Shown here piece after piece: positions 22,201-33,726 of a stretch of 64,000 nucleotides of DNA; the first letter of the stretch is position 1, and each line of letters starts with the position of its first letter. A program made the translations under genes and the position numbers. The notes under the pieces are model-generated. The model was not told the DNA's origin and searched no databases. It saw only the letters and a program-made list of their open reading frames with translations. This DNA is from Meconema thalassinum (Eukaryota > Arthropoda > Insecta > Orthoptera > Tettigoniidae): the NCBI GenBank assembly GCA_946902985.2, contig OX336395.1, positions 285,629,065 through 285,693,064 on the forward strand, given 5' to 3'.

Positions 22201-23141
22201 TTGTAATTGTCTTCGACAATATTATGAACAATTTCTAATTGTTATAAACATTTATGAGTTTTGTTATAAACATTTAAGAGTTTGTTTTATACTCTAAACA
22301 ATGCTTATTAAACATTTGGATGATAATTTAACAAGTTTAGGGATTGTCAGAATAATCCAGTGGTATGTGAGTAAAGCATTTGAAAGATTTGCGTAACAAT
22401 TTATGAGTTGTCTTGCGGACATTTAAAACTTTTGAGAGAGTGCTGGATTCTTACGCAACGTGGCTTGACAAGTGAGCCCATTTGACAGGTGTACGTCAGG
22501 TTGGAAGGGTAGACCACAGCTGGCCAGACAACTGGTTATCAGCGGACGAGGTCGTCTACAGTGTGGCCTTGCGCCTATAAATACAAGTGTCATGTTTATT
22601 AAAAGAAACCAAATGCTCTATACATGTGTCTCGTCCTGACTTCCTTTTTCCAGTCCAAGTGTGCTATGAATGTTACGTTATTTTGAGCTCGTGGGAGCTA
22701 ACATGTTGTATAATAACTTTGCAAGTCCTATAGGAGGACATAGTCCGATTGACATGGGCTACTGATAGCCACATTTATTTTGTTGAGTTGTTAAAGTCAT
22801 TCCCTTTATTTGAAATAAAGCTTTTGTACAGTTCAAAGTTCTTGCCGTCGTTCTGGTTCATTTTTAAATGTCATGGTCAAAATTATTGTGGGAGCATACT
22901 TTAGAGATCCTGTTGTCAACCCAATCCCCGAGATATTTATAAGAGGTAAGTGAAGGTAAGTATGGACCCCCGTCTATTTTGGTGTGTTCCACAATAATTC
23001 CTTGTTAACTTCTGTGCTCAAATCTCGGTAGTATCTGTCAGTGCCATTTTCATTGGTGTAGCTGAGCCGGTGCGTTGATTATTGGCAATCCGATTGAGGG
23101 GGCGGATATCTGACAGCCTACTATCCGGGTAAACGGGGACA
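19231..23141 (+). repeat. Right LTR (3,911 bp) of the Gag-only element
   Basis: Same length and ends as the left LTR. Differences seen by eye are single substitutions, for example near 19255, 19793, 19799, 19938, 20482, 20564, 20770, 21252, 22031, 22409, 22450, 22746, 22801, 22927 and 22968; about 20 in total, no gap. Confidence 0.95.
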
Positions 23142-23292
23142 GTACCTAACGTGCCACGGCCGCTTCCTACGCAAATCCTACCTCAATTACAAATGCACAC
23201 ACTAGTACAGACATCAAAGTGACACAGGTTATCAGACAAATTCCACACACACACAAATACACGGGGCTACATGACCACGATATCATCATCAA
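23142..23292 (+). repeat. SINE, 3' part with (CAA)n tail
   Basis: Continuation of the SINE at 11905-12130: starts GTACCTAACGTGCCACGG, passes through CAAATACACGGGGCTACATG and ends in CATCATCAACAACAACAA. The same 3' module occurs in inverted orientation at 48895-49020 and 62650-62760. Confidence 0.65.
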
Positions 23293-23829
23293 CAACAACA
23301 ACCCGTGAGGTCTGGATTCGATTCACGGCTCAATCAAGACTTTTAGTTCTGGTCTCAGGGTTAGAACTAGGTATGCTCTACCTCGTGAGGTAAAACTGTG
23401 AAGAGGTGAGTTTTATTCGACTCAATTACAACAACAAAGAAACATAATTGCTGACACCACAATAACATAGGTTATAAAATTTTGTGTTTTCACGTACTTC
23501 TGTATTCGAAAACTTCTTTTAAAGGTCATATGCCCTAAAAATGATATTTCTTGCCTGGCTGTGCAAAACTGTTCGGCTGCCACTCGGCTTGCTAAATGAC
23601 ATAGTTATGAGTTCAAAACTTCAGCTTACAGCACTTGTTAAAGCTCCACTACTGAATTTATACAGCAATGTCTTCACTCTTCGTTATCTTCCCTAGCGAA
23701 CCTAAATATTTCAACACCTAAATCATTCTCTCTCTCTCTAATTAATTATCCGTTCAGTTCAAGGGCAGATGTTATCTCCCGAACTGCTGGTCGTAGCGTA
23801 ATGTTCAAATGTTCAAAATGTTTAGCTCT
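23293..23829 (+). repeat. Second SINE fragment, then unidentified sequence
   Basis: 23293-23450 repeats the head and body of the SINE above from its B-box-like GGATTCGATTCACGG onward, including CCTCGTGAGGTAAAACTG, so a second, truncated copy lies head-on-tail. From about 23450 to 23829 I recognise nothing. Confidence 0.5.
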
Positions 23830-24510
23830 GTAACATAGGGTCATTAAAATAATTGAAGAATTAATTATTTTCGTGCGCGAAGAGAAATAACTATTTCGTT
23901 AGGTGCAGCGAACCCTGCCGGCTGAGTTATCTAGGCAACGCCGCGCTATGCTATTGGCTGGCACGACTGAGCGAGGTAATCTGGCTCCTCCCTCATGTTC
24001 ACAGTTGTTTTGGGTCTGGTATAGATGCAACGGGAAGTTCGAGAACAGCCAACTAGAAAGGACTGGGCGGTGCTAGGAGAGAATCCACGAGAACAGACTC
24101 GATGCTACTGGAAGTGGTTAACATCGAGAACTTTCCGAGCCAAGAGCTGATGGCATATATACGAGCGAGCTGAGGAGAGCAGCCAGTCTGCGTGGGAGTC
24201 TAAGTTCGGAGTCAGTCCTGAGTGAGTCTGCACTGAAGGTGTGTGCCCTGCCGAACGACCAGTGAAAATAAATGTGAAGTACTGTAAAATTGAAGACAGT
24301 GATGTGAAAATAAATAACGTAGACAGTAAGGGTGGTAGATAAATAGGCTCTACGTGTGTGTGTGGGTGCAAGTGAGTAGGCATACTTTGTTTTAGTGTTA
24401 ATTAGTGTAAATAATATTAGTGTAAATAATATTAGTGTAAATAAAGTATTAGTGCATTATAAGCCTGACCAGTTATTAACGAACCTCCCAAAACATTACA
24501 ATACCATCTC
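23830..24510 (+). repeat. Possible solo LTR or LTR fragment
   Basis: Starts TGTAACATAGGG and ends CCAAAACATTACA. It contains a TATATA box-like stretch (about 24155), a GAGCAGCCAGTCTGCGTGGG region typical of downstream LTR promoters, AATAAA-like hexamers (about 24267, 24310) and three 15-bp repeats TTAGTGTAAATAATA (24413-24450). No matching direct repeat at its ends is seen, so solo-LTR status is unproven. Confidence 0.4.
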
Positions 24511-24524
24511 CTGTACTGTTTATA

Positions 24525-24663
24525 TCTATCCCCTATTAAGTTTTGGGTTCATTTCAAAATTTCTCTCAAGTTTAGAGAGTAACTGTGTCATTTTCTGAAT
24601 GTCTTTGCCCATGATAATGTCATCGTCTATATGAATTGCTAGAAACAAACTGTTCTCAGAGTT
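24525..24663 (-). pseudogene. Copia RT core fragment
   Basis: On the minus strand: NSENSLFLAIHIDDDIIMG followed by QKMTQLLSKLERNFEMNPK. This is the copia catalytic YVDD-type region (here IDDD) and the following helix. It joins upstream with DPCIFR at the 29038 end of the next fragment and downstream with the fragment ending at 11440, on the far side of the 13-kb block. Confidence 0.85.
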
Positions 24664-24671
24664 CCTGAAGA

Positions 24672-27600
24672 CATGGGCGCCCATACGGGGGGGGGGGCAG
24701 GGGGGGGCATAACCCCCCCCCCCCCCTGGATCCTTGAAAATTAACACGATATGAAAATCAGACTGAGAACAATTTTTTTTTGCAAAAGTTCTTACAGTAT
24801 TCTCATTAATTTGTACTAAATTTGTACTTCAGATATTTAACATTCCGTCAGGCCAAACATTAAATACTGTATAGTGGCAGTGGGCGCATTAAGCCTGTCA
24901 GGCACACCTCAGAAATCTGTATTTTTAAAAATTACAACATTTGCTAAATAATAGTTTTGCTTCAATTAGTGAATACACTAATTCGTTCTCTACATAGTCT
25001 ATTACGTAATGGTGCTCGATCAGGTGCAATCTGCCTCGTATATCACTTTTGCAACAACAGCAAATGTGTAGAAGGGTCATTGACAAACTGGCCGATATGG
25101 ACTTAGATTGTGGGTGCTCACTAAAAATTGTTCTTAGATTATTCAAGCTTTAAGTGGGCCTGTTCGGCCATTTGGTACTCGTGGGCGCCCTTAGGGGGGG
25201 GGGGCTGGATTTCCGAGAATGTTGAAATAAGATTGTTCATTGTCACACCAGTTTATTTCATAAATGGAAGTTACAGATAGTCAACTGACAACTGTTACAA
25301 CAAAAAAATCTGTAATGTTGCTGACGTAATATGTATTTACAATTTTTAAATACAAATATGGTTCTAATGATGCCATGCACTCTGTCACCAATGGATGATC
25401 ATGATGATAATTTCTGTTTAAAGGGGCCTAACATCTAGGTAAGCTCCAAATTTCAATACGGTTATGCCTAGTGTTTCCCCATCCCTATCTTGAGTGGCTA
25501 CTATTTTTGCCACCTCACTTCGGCAGTGTCGATATGAAAAGCACGTTCTGGAGATATGTTTAGACATTGCGACATCGCTAGCGTATCTTAATCCCTAAAA
25601 TAAACTTTTCTATGCTGACTAGTAAAACTCGGGTCCTGTAAGATAATGATTACAATATTGGATAATTTACTGTATTCAGACCCGACGGGGGGACAAACTT
25701 GCAACTGCCAAGGCGGCAGGTTTTAGGGACGGAAAATTTTCTGGGAAACTGTACAAAACTGCTTGGTCATTAAACGTCAAGTTGATTAAGTTTAATCCCT
25801 CCACAAGAGAATATACTTTAGCATTGTTGATTATTTAAGGACATAAATAAAAGGATCGTCCTAGTCACCTTGGTGTTCTTGCTGTTGATCTGACATGAAT
25901 GTTAAATTGTACCAATGAGGAAATTCCAAACTCGTTACCGGTATTTGAATAATTGATTTTGCACATTGGTTGTGTATGATATCTATTAAAATTTAATGTA
26001 CATTATTTGTATAATTTTTTTTAATTTGTAATTTTAGCAAACGCATATTTATGGTGTGTGCCACTCCTAGTTAAGTACACACTCAGGCGAAGAAACAGCC
26101 TCATATGTTATGGAAACTTTGTAACTGCTCGGCTTCACGTGTTGCGTGAGGGTTAAACACCTGTACGGTATGAACAACAGCAATAAACATTCACTCCTAA
26201 CTACACTGGTTATCTCATAAATACAAGCACTATAGATCTGGTAAAATTTACAATGTATTCTGATACCAGACATGAAATACACTTCGCAGGATCCTCGTCG
26301 TACGGACTATCTAACACTCCCTATCATATTCACGCAGGCACACTTATGACATATTGATGACCCTCGAAAATAATGATGACTGGTACTTACAGGCGTTGGC
26401 TTCAGCTGTGACGACTTAATTCTACTGATTCGGGGGTTAGTTGCTCCCAGAGAATCACTCCTACTTACTTGCAGCACAATTACTATATAATTCACACGCA
26501 AGCCTCTCAACTATGAACATTATGTACATTATTACTTTTATGGTCAGCATCCAACGATTTATCTAGTTTCGTGGATCTGATTATACAAAGATGCTTTAAA
26601 TCAGTGTGATGGATTATCGCATCTTCTTCGTTCCCGAGTTTATTAATACATAGCATATTTTACTAGAATTTGTCGTGTAACAATTTACCACTATGGTCTC
26701 AGAATTTCAGTATACAGACGTTAGTTTACAATACTTCATGCGATTCGAGACAAACAATCTAGAGTATTTGTTTGAAACTTGGCTCATAATTCCCTTGAGA
26801 ATGTATAGCCAGCAACTCAGTAATTGTACATCGAACACCAACTTGTGATCGTCAGAAATACCTTCCTTCTCCACCAAAAACACTCAAGTCCATAATACAA
26901 GTTCCACTCCCTCACGGAGTCCTGCCAAGAATACGAACCACTCCACACGGAGTCCAGAGGATGAGTACACCGCCCTACACGCGGTCCAAAGAATGAGTAC
27001 TACTCCCCACGGAGTCCTAAGAATGAGTCGCCCTCACAGTTTCGTCAAGTCCTAATAACATTCATCTCCCCTCCACAAATCACTGGCCTACCTGGCTTCC
27101 CTCACGGGTCCAGCCAATCAAAACAAAACATCACCTTCTTGGTCTTCAAAATAAACTAGTCACACACCTAGCATAGGGTTGCCAAGCCTCCTACCTGCAT
27201 GAGTCATCATGCACATGAGCTTGCGAGAGAAAACCCAGGCGACAACAAACCTACTTCCTGGTTCTTGCACACAATTCCAGACTCTCTGACTGATGATTAT
27301 TCCAATGTTAAAATATTCACATATAACTAGACTCAGATCCTGCCAATTACAATCCCTTAAAACCTAAACAAATTAATCGGAAATAAATCACATGATATTA
27401 TACACTTCATTACATAATTATAAAACATAAAAAGGCATCAAGTAAAAATATATGGACGATTATGAAAATCGTACGTCTCGAAAGTGAGGGTTCGATCCCT
27501 TGTAACCTGGGAAGGTTACAACTTTAATAAATCTGCATATTCCAAGTCAGGGGCAGCAACGTAAATCCATACGTGGCATGCATTGTAAGAAAGGACAGAA

Positions 27601-29029
27601 TGTAGTAATTTCATTTTTAAGCCCATCTGTGTAGTTGAGTACCTCAATTTAAGCTCCACGATGACGACTGGTTACCTAAATATTCTAAATTTGATTGCCG
27701 ACGCTGACAGCAGCCATCCCTAGTAGGCCTACGATATTTTCAACACTACTTTCAGGGAAATACCACGTACGTATCATGTTTCATGTTCCGGGGCACTCAT
27801 CTCAAAACTACGGTATCGGTACTCTGAAATAACATTACTTATACACACTCCCCTAATGACACGTTATTACATAAACCGGAATTTCACTCAGAGTCAAGTA
27901 CAAGGGGAGAGTTTTAACCCTGTTTACAAATAAAGCAACAATATTTAAAACAATGCCAGTTATTGAATATAAAAAGGTTAATTTTCCCCTCTTGAAGGGT
28001 AACCTTAACACACATAAATTTAAAAGAACTCAAAAAGTATTTGTATTAGATTGGTTAGACAGTATATTATTTACGTCATAGGTACAATAATACGGCGAAA
28101 TATATCACTTGTAAATTTTATAAAACTCTACGGAATTGTACAATATCTGTTAGTTTCATGTTATCGTCCATTATTTTCATGAACAGAGAAAAGCTTGAGC
28201 ATAAGGCTCAATTACACATTGAAAGAAGTGGTTTGTTTATGTTCATATCATCATTCCTGTATCGCCATTCCTCTTGTTTCAGTCGAGAATTCGAATAATG
28301 GTAGTAAGAAGTACGTGATATATTGGTTTTTATCCATTTAACTTAGTGGTTAGTAATAATCAGGCGAAATATTTTTATTGACAAAACTAAATTTTACTAA
28401 AACCATTGGCTCGAGTTTATCAGTTCGTTGGCTACAAGTGTTTCATGATTCTAATAAGAGCAATGCGAAGTATATCCGATTGGTTGTTTAGAAGAGGAAA
28501 GACCTGACGATCTGCTGTGATGGCCAGTAGGCCTACAAACTAGATACCGTAGCCTATCGTATTTGGAAACAGTGCTATTTAAATAATTGGGCTGATTCAG
28601 ATGTTCGGATATTTCCACAGTTTAATTTAGTGATTAGGGATCATGTGAAAATATGTCCAGTTATTTAGAAAGTTCGCGAACTGGATTAACGATACCATTT
28701 TAATGAACTACGGTACTTGAATTTAATTTTTGTCGATACCACTAGATTTTTCCTGTTTTTAAGAATTGAACATTACGACGTTGAATCACGAAGAAAAGCG
28801 AACGTTAACGGACAAAAACTCTAAGAAAACATTCCTCCCATACTTGCCACAAAGTAGCCAATGGTTTCAGAGCAGTCAAATAATGAATTTCACGAAGTAA
28901 GTAAGATATGAAACCTTCTTTTTGTGTGTGTGTGGATGGGGGAGGGGGAGGGGGGTGACAGGTAATGAAACGAAAATATTTACTTGCCCCCCCCCCCCCC
29001 CACTGGAAACAATCCTATGGGCGCCCATG
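24672..29029. mobile_element. hAT-like DNA element with perfect 8-bp duplication (hAT-2)
   Basis: 4,358 bp inserted in the copia RT. The octamer CCTGAAGA occurs at 24664-24671 and 29030-29037, immediately flanking. Ends are inverted: CATGGGCGCCCATA at the left, TATGGGCGCCCATG at the right; each end is itself nearly palindromic. Inside them lie G-runs at the left (about 24686-24707) and C-runs at the right (28987-29001). An 8-bp duplication is the hAT hallmark. No intact transposase is visible; the open frames at 24925-25146 and 26067-26510 (minus) have no motif I can assign. A second left-end-like motif (GTGGGCGCCCTTAGGGG, about 25181) and a short array of ACGGAGTCC-containing units (about 26915-27030) occur inside. 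Much of the 4.4 kb may be secondary insertions. Confidence 0.8.
26915..27030. repeat. Short degenerate tandem units inside hAT-2
   Basis: Four units of about 30-40 bp share CACGGAGTCC or CACGCGGTCC followed by AGAATGAGTAC-like sequence. A TGTAACCTGGGAAGGTTACA palindrome lies nearby (27510-27529). Origin not identified. Confidence 0.45.
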
Positions 29030-29037
29030 CCTGAAGA

Positions 29038-29782
29038 TGCAGGGGTCTGACTTAGTTTGTGTTATGCCTTCTTGTTTCAGGAACTCTGTGAGTGTGTTAT
29101 TCCACCGACAGCGGCCTTTCTTCAGTCCGTATAAGGCCTTCTACAGTTTGCATATTTTCCCTTCCTCCTTCTAACCTTCTGGTATTTTCATATAGATGTT
29201 CTCATCTAGGGTTCTAGACCGTCTTGACATCAAATGTTTTAATGTGCAGGTTGTAGTGTGCTGTGATAGCAAAAAGAACTCTAGTGAAGTTGTGTCTACA
29301 ACTGGACTGAAGATATCTTCATAATTTATATTTCCACTCCTTTGTTCACATCCTCGTACTACAAGCCTAGCCTTATATCTACCGTCTTCCTTAACTTTGA
29401 ACACCCACTGGCTTGAAAAAAAAAGTTATTTTCCTCTTGCTGCTTCAGGGCTTACTAATTTCCAAGTTTTATTTATCGTCAAAAAGTCTTTTTCTTCTTT
29501 AATGGCTATTTTCAATTTTTCATTGTCTTCATTTGTTTGCGCCTCCCTGTACTGATGTCATCATTGCTTCTTCATTTTCTCCGCTATCTAGGTGATAGTC
29601 ATGATATGTATTAGGTCTCTTTAATATTATTCTTGGTCGTAAACCATGTTCATGACATCTTTCTTCTCTCTGTTCTTGATCTGAATCTACGAAGTAGCCA
29701 TCTTCTTCTTCTTGTAGTTCATGATCTGTTTCTTCGTCTGTTTTATCTTGATTTTCATCTCTGTCAACTGGATATTCCTTTT
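29038..29782 (-). pseudogene. Copia RT N-terminal half
   Basis: Minus-strand translation: MFKVKEDGRYKARLVVRGCE, NYEDIFSPVVDTTSLEF, a DVKT remnant in a shifted frame, DENIYMKIPEG, then KALYGLKKGRCRWNN and SDPCIFR. This is the canonical first half of copia reverse transcriptase, with several frame changes and a stop after KICKL. Upstream (29450-29780) is the Asp/Glu-rich region between integrase and RT. The reading stops at the hAT-2 duplication. Confidence 0.87.
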
Positions 29783-31323
29783 TAGCCTATTTTCAATTTT
29801 GACAAAATAGGCTTATGAGATCACCTTTTGTCCGTATGTGTGTGTGCGTGTGCATGTGTGTGTGTGTGTGTGTGTGTGAGGAGTGTATGTGTGTGTGTGT
29901 CCAACTAATAACTTCTAAACGGCCGGAGCGATTGCGATAAAACTCGGTAAGTTCATAGCACTATTCCGGATGACACCGATCGTGCCCTTCAAATTTTGTT
30001 ACGTCTCACCAATCCAACATGGCGGCTGTGCGAAATATTTAACCAGCAATCAATATCTCCGAAACTATTCCCGATATCACCCTGGAATTTCTTACGTTCA
30101 TAAAAGAAACTACTAGAAGTTCACCTATGTGACTTTTGAAAACCTGGTAACTACAAAACCAACATGGTGGCCACGCGAATTAGAGACTTTTAAAAGGACG
30201 TTTCTCGCGATTTAACCAACCAAACGCAATACAACTTGGTACAGTATATGTTTACACACATGGTAATGCACCGACATCTAACTTCGTTCAAATGTTTACA
30301 TAACCACAAGATGGCGGATGTGCGAAATGTTTCACCGGCATTCTATATCTCTGAAACTATTAGCGGTATCACCATGAAATTTTGTACGGAGATAAAGGGC
30401 ACTACTGGAAGTTCATCTATACGACTTTCAAAAACCGGTTAACTACGAAACGAACAGGGCGGCCAAACGAATTTAAAATTTTAAATAGACCTTTCTCGCG
30501 ATTTAATGTTCCAAACGCAATGAAATCTGGTACAGGAAATGTTCATACACATCGTAATGCACTGGTATCTAATTTAGTTCAATTGTTTACATAACCTCAA
30601 GATGGCGGCTTTGCAAATTTTAAAATTAAGTTTTTATTCCTTGTGTCGTAATCATGCGATCGATGTGAAAGATTGAATAATGAACCTACGCAATAATTTT
30701 CCTTTAATGGCACATGACTCTATGGCCTATACATTTAACAATCCAACATGGCGGCCAACCGAAATATTTAGACGGCTCTGAATGTCTACGAATCTATTAT
30801 AGCAATCAAACTGCATTTTTTATGTTCATAGGGGCTATGAACTTAAGTTCACCTATCGGACTTTAAATAGCCTGGTGATCACAAATCCAACATGGCAAGG
30901 CGCGAAGTATAAATATTCACATGGAAGTATCTCGCAATTTAACTATCCGAGTGCAGTGAAACTTGGTACAGTAAATCCTTATACTAATGTTAATCCACTG
31001 GCATCTAATTTGTTTCAATTGTTTCCATAACCACAAGATGGCAGCTGTGCAAAATTTTGAAATCTCCTTGTTACTTCTTGTGTCCTAATCATTCGATTGA
31101 AGTTTTAATGCTACACGTACACAATAATCTTCAGGTAACAGTACATAACTCTAGGACCTACATATATAAAATCCATCATGGCGACCATCTGGAATATTTA
31201 GTCGGTTCTCAATATCTACGAATCTATTACAGCAATCAAACTGAAATTTTGTATGTAGATAGAGGCAATTATCATAAATAGGATATATGAAAATAGGCTG
31301 TATAGTTCTTCACGGAACTACTT
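29783..31323 (+). mobile_element. HINE-like element 2, inserted in copia
   Basis: Opens with AGCCTATTTTC (784-794 of the 29 kb block) and has GAAAATAGGCT at about 31289-31299, followed by the hairpin AGTTCTTCACGGAACT (31304-31319). A long TG microsatellite lies at 29836-29902. Interior copies spaced 292 bp are visible (GAAACTATTCCCGATATCAC at about 30061 and GAAACTATTAGCGGTATCAC at about 30353). Repeated AAGATGGCGG or AACATGGCGG motifs. Flanking copia sequence resumes on both sides with only T residues at the joint. An inverted relative lies at 40872-42385. Confidence 0.72.
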
Positions 31324-32640
31324 TTTTATCTTGGGTTTCTTCTGTTTCTTCAACATTTGCTTTGTAGATTTCAGTTTTAGGAGTATGTTGATCTAATTCT
31401 ATTATATTTCTCTCAAATACCACATCTCTTGAGATGAATATCATTCTGTTTTCTTCATCCTATAGTCGGTATCCGTTTGGTGCATAGCCTACAAACATGC
31501 ATTTCATGTTTCGGCTGTCAATCTTCTTGATATAACCCAAATTTTCAGCATAGGCGACACAACCAAATATTTGTAGGTTAGACAGATTTGGTTGCTTGTA
31601 TGTCCATTTTTCAGCTGGGGTTGTGTCAACAGTACTAGTGGGGCTTCTATTAATCAGGTATGTAGCTGTTTGTGCATCTTCCCCCCCCCCCCCCCAACAC
31701 ACATCTATTTATCTAGGTTAGAATCACAAAGCATAGCTTTTGTTCTTTCCATAAGAGTACGATTGAACCGTCCTGCTGTTCCATTTAATTGTGGTGTATA
31801 TGAAATTGTGTAGTCCAGAATAATGCCTTTGTTTTTACACCAATCGTTCAGATCATGTGAGGAATACTCACCTCCATTATCGCACCTTATTTTGGTTACT
31901 CTCAGATCAAATTTAGTTTCGGCCATTGTTACATACTGTTTTATGTACAAGGGAACTTGATTTTTATTTAACAACAGATAGATAACAGTAAAATGTGAGT
32001 AGTCATCTATACAGCACATAATGTACCTGTAGCCATCATGGGTGGGCAGATCTAGAGGTCCACAAACATCTGTGTGTATTATTTCTAACAGTCTTGTTGC
32101 CCTAGTCCTTTCTGTATTAAATGGTAACCTGATCTGTTTTGTTGTTACTCATTTCTCACACACTTAATCTATTTTGGTATGTACGACATTGGGCGACACA
32201 CCATCACAAATATTAGGCAGTGTATTAAGGTAGCTGTAACTTAAATGACCCAGTTTTCCGTGCCACCCTTTACCTACATCATTACCTTGTGCACACAGCG
32301 CCTCATTTTTCATATTAAAATCAAGGTCAACAGTATACAGGCCTACTGCATTTTTCTTACCTTTTAGTACCACTTTGTTGTCTTGGTATATATTAACATC
32401 ATCTTTGGTGAACACAACAATGCCATTATTTTCTGTTATCTTACTTAATGACATCAAGTTTTTAGACAACTCTGGTACACAGTGAACACCATTGAGAACA
32501 CACTGCTGAGATGTGAAGGTTCCCTTACCTATTACAAACATAGCCTGATTTTTCTTAGCCAATAATATGTGTTCATTACAGCTCACAACACTTGTTAGCA
32601 AATTTTCATCACTTACCATGTGAGTTCAACATCCACTGTC
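31324..32640 (-). pseudogene. Copia protease and integrase (decayed)
   Basis: Minus strand, 32640 downward: protease VVDSGC followed by a TGA stop and THMVSDEN; then the pre-integrase zinc region WHGKLGHLSYSYLNTL; the integrase core MCCIDDYSHFTVIYL (first Asp), TKIRCDNGGEYSSHDL (second Asp), and YTPQLNGTAGRFNRTLMERT, where the expected catalytic Glu of NGxAE is Gly. Then ATYLINRSPTSTVDTTPAEKW and IFGCVAYA. A poly-C run at about 31681-31695 breaks the frame. The protease stop, the Glu-to-Gly change and the frame breaks mean this copy cannot supply integrase. Confidence 0.88.
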
Positions 32641-32663
32641 TACTACTAGATGCCTGGTTCCTT

Positions 32664-33430
32664 TTAGTATAGCGTTATATGAGCTCTTGCAATCAGCTGC
32701 AAGAAATGACACTTTATATCCACCTTATAATTATTGTTATCCCTAAAATAGCAGTTTTTCTCTTCATGATTGAACTTTGTACATATTGAGCATTGATGCT
32801 TGTCTTTGAGAAGACTATTTTTGGTTTCATTGTTTGTCTTTTTACATATATTACACTTTTTACTGCTTATACATTTGTTTTTAGATTTTGATGTACCTTG
32901 TTTGTGCTTTAACTCTGCTTTAAAGAATACATTTTGCTCTTCTCCCGAAGTGCGCCTCAACTTGCTTTCTTCCGTCTGTAACCTCGAACACAGGTTCTTA
33001 ATAGTCCTGGATGCCTCTGGAGTCGAGTCCCATGCTGTGCTAAAATGGGAATATTCTTCGGGCAGCATGGACAGGATCTTGGTAATTAGCATCATCTCAT
33101 CAACTTTCTGGTCGAGTTTGTTCAGTTTGAAGGAGTTGTTTTGGAGATCACTAATGTTGTGCATCATGTTCTTCTTCGCATTAAGCTGGAAGTTGTAAAA
33201 GTCTCGTAACAGCAAACTTTTTTGTTGGCTCGAGTCTCTCTGGTATATGTTTCGAAGAGTATCAAACATTTGTTTAGAAGTTGTGCAGGTTATGCATGAG
33301 GCCTAACTTGCTTGTCAATGGATGTGACAATATAGTATTGGGCTCTAGCTTCTTGAGTCTTCCATTGGTCTGTTGAAGCTTGATTTCTGGGTGGTTTGGT
33401 CACCAACACGTCTGTCCCGTCGACAATCTT
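32664..33430 (-). pseudogene. Copia gag (decayed)
   Basis: Minus strand: N-terminal part at 33430-33280 (KIVDGTDVLVTKPP, QWKTQEARAQYYI) in broken frames, then an open piece 33269-32664 beginning MFDTLRNIYQRDS, with LLRDFYNFQLNAKKNM, MMLITKILSMLPEEY and a zinc knuckle CSICTKFNHEEKNC (CX2CX4HX4C). A second knuckle-like CNICKK is incomplete. This is the UBN2-type gag of Ty1/copia elements that forms the particle shell and binds RNA. Confidence 0.85.
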
Positions 33431-33462
33431 GATCAGTTATATTGCAGCAAGCGGAATTTTTA

Positions 33463-33555
33463 ACTCAGCTGTCTACAACCTACAGTCTTTCGACCATGAC
33501 ATGTATTAAAATTCCAGTTGTGTCCTAAGAAGTAAAACACTGACGACACCCGCAT
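33463..33555. repeat. ~92-bp repeat, copy 1 (inside copia 5' region)
   Basis: Starts CTCAGCTGTCTACAACC and runs to CACTGACGACACC. A second copy lies at 34097-34188, beyond the right end of the copia element, with few differences. Either it is part of copia gag duplicated outside the element, or an independent short repeat. Confidence 0.7.
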
Positions 33556-33726
33556 AGGATATGTGTCGACTCCCTTGAGTTTCTCGACATGTGCTACGTC
33601 CTCGGGTCTTTTGGCCATTTTTTTGAACTCTATTTACTTCACTTCACTGAGTTTACTTTCTAAATGTTTTTACTGTCACCTGTTTTCACTTTTACTTGTA
33701 TTTTAGAGTCACCTGGGTCCATAACC

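Larger units (their letters stand above)
12131..23141 (+). mobile_element. Young Ty3/gypsy-like Gag-only element with 3.9-kb LTRs
   Basis: Two direct repeats of 3,911 bp (12131-16041 and 19231-23141) bracket only 3,189 bp of internal DNA. Both LTRs start TGCCCCCGTAATTGAAT and end AAACGGGGACA. A 4-bp duplication, GTAC, flanks the element (12127-12130 and 23142-23145) inside a SINE. A purine tract GGTGAGGGGAGAA ends at 19230. After the left LTR, sequence including TTGGCGACCCTAAAACGTGG may be the primer-binding site; a related copy follows near 16111. Internal coding is a coiled-coil Gag in two frames plus the last about 80 residues of a Ty3-type integrase; protease, RT and RNase H are absent. 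The LTRs have the same length and differ at about 20 positions by eye (0.5 percent), so insertion was recent. The structure fits large non-autonomous derivatives (LARD or TR-GAG types, so far known mainly from plants). Confidence 0.93.

Noticed and set aside
27488..27500. B-box GGGTTCGATCCC as a tRNA or SINE
   Set aside because: No A box or cloverleaf upstream at proper spacing; isolated match next to a palindrome.
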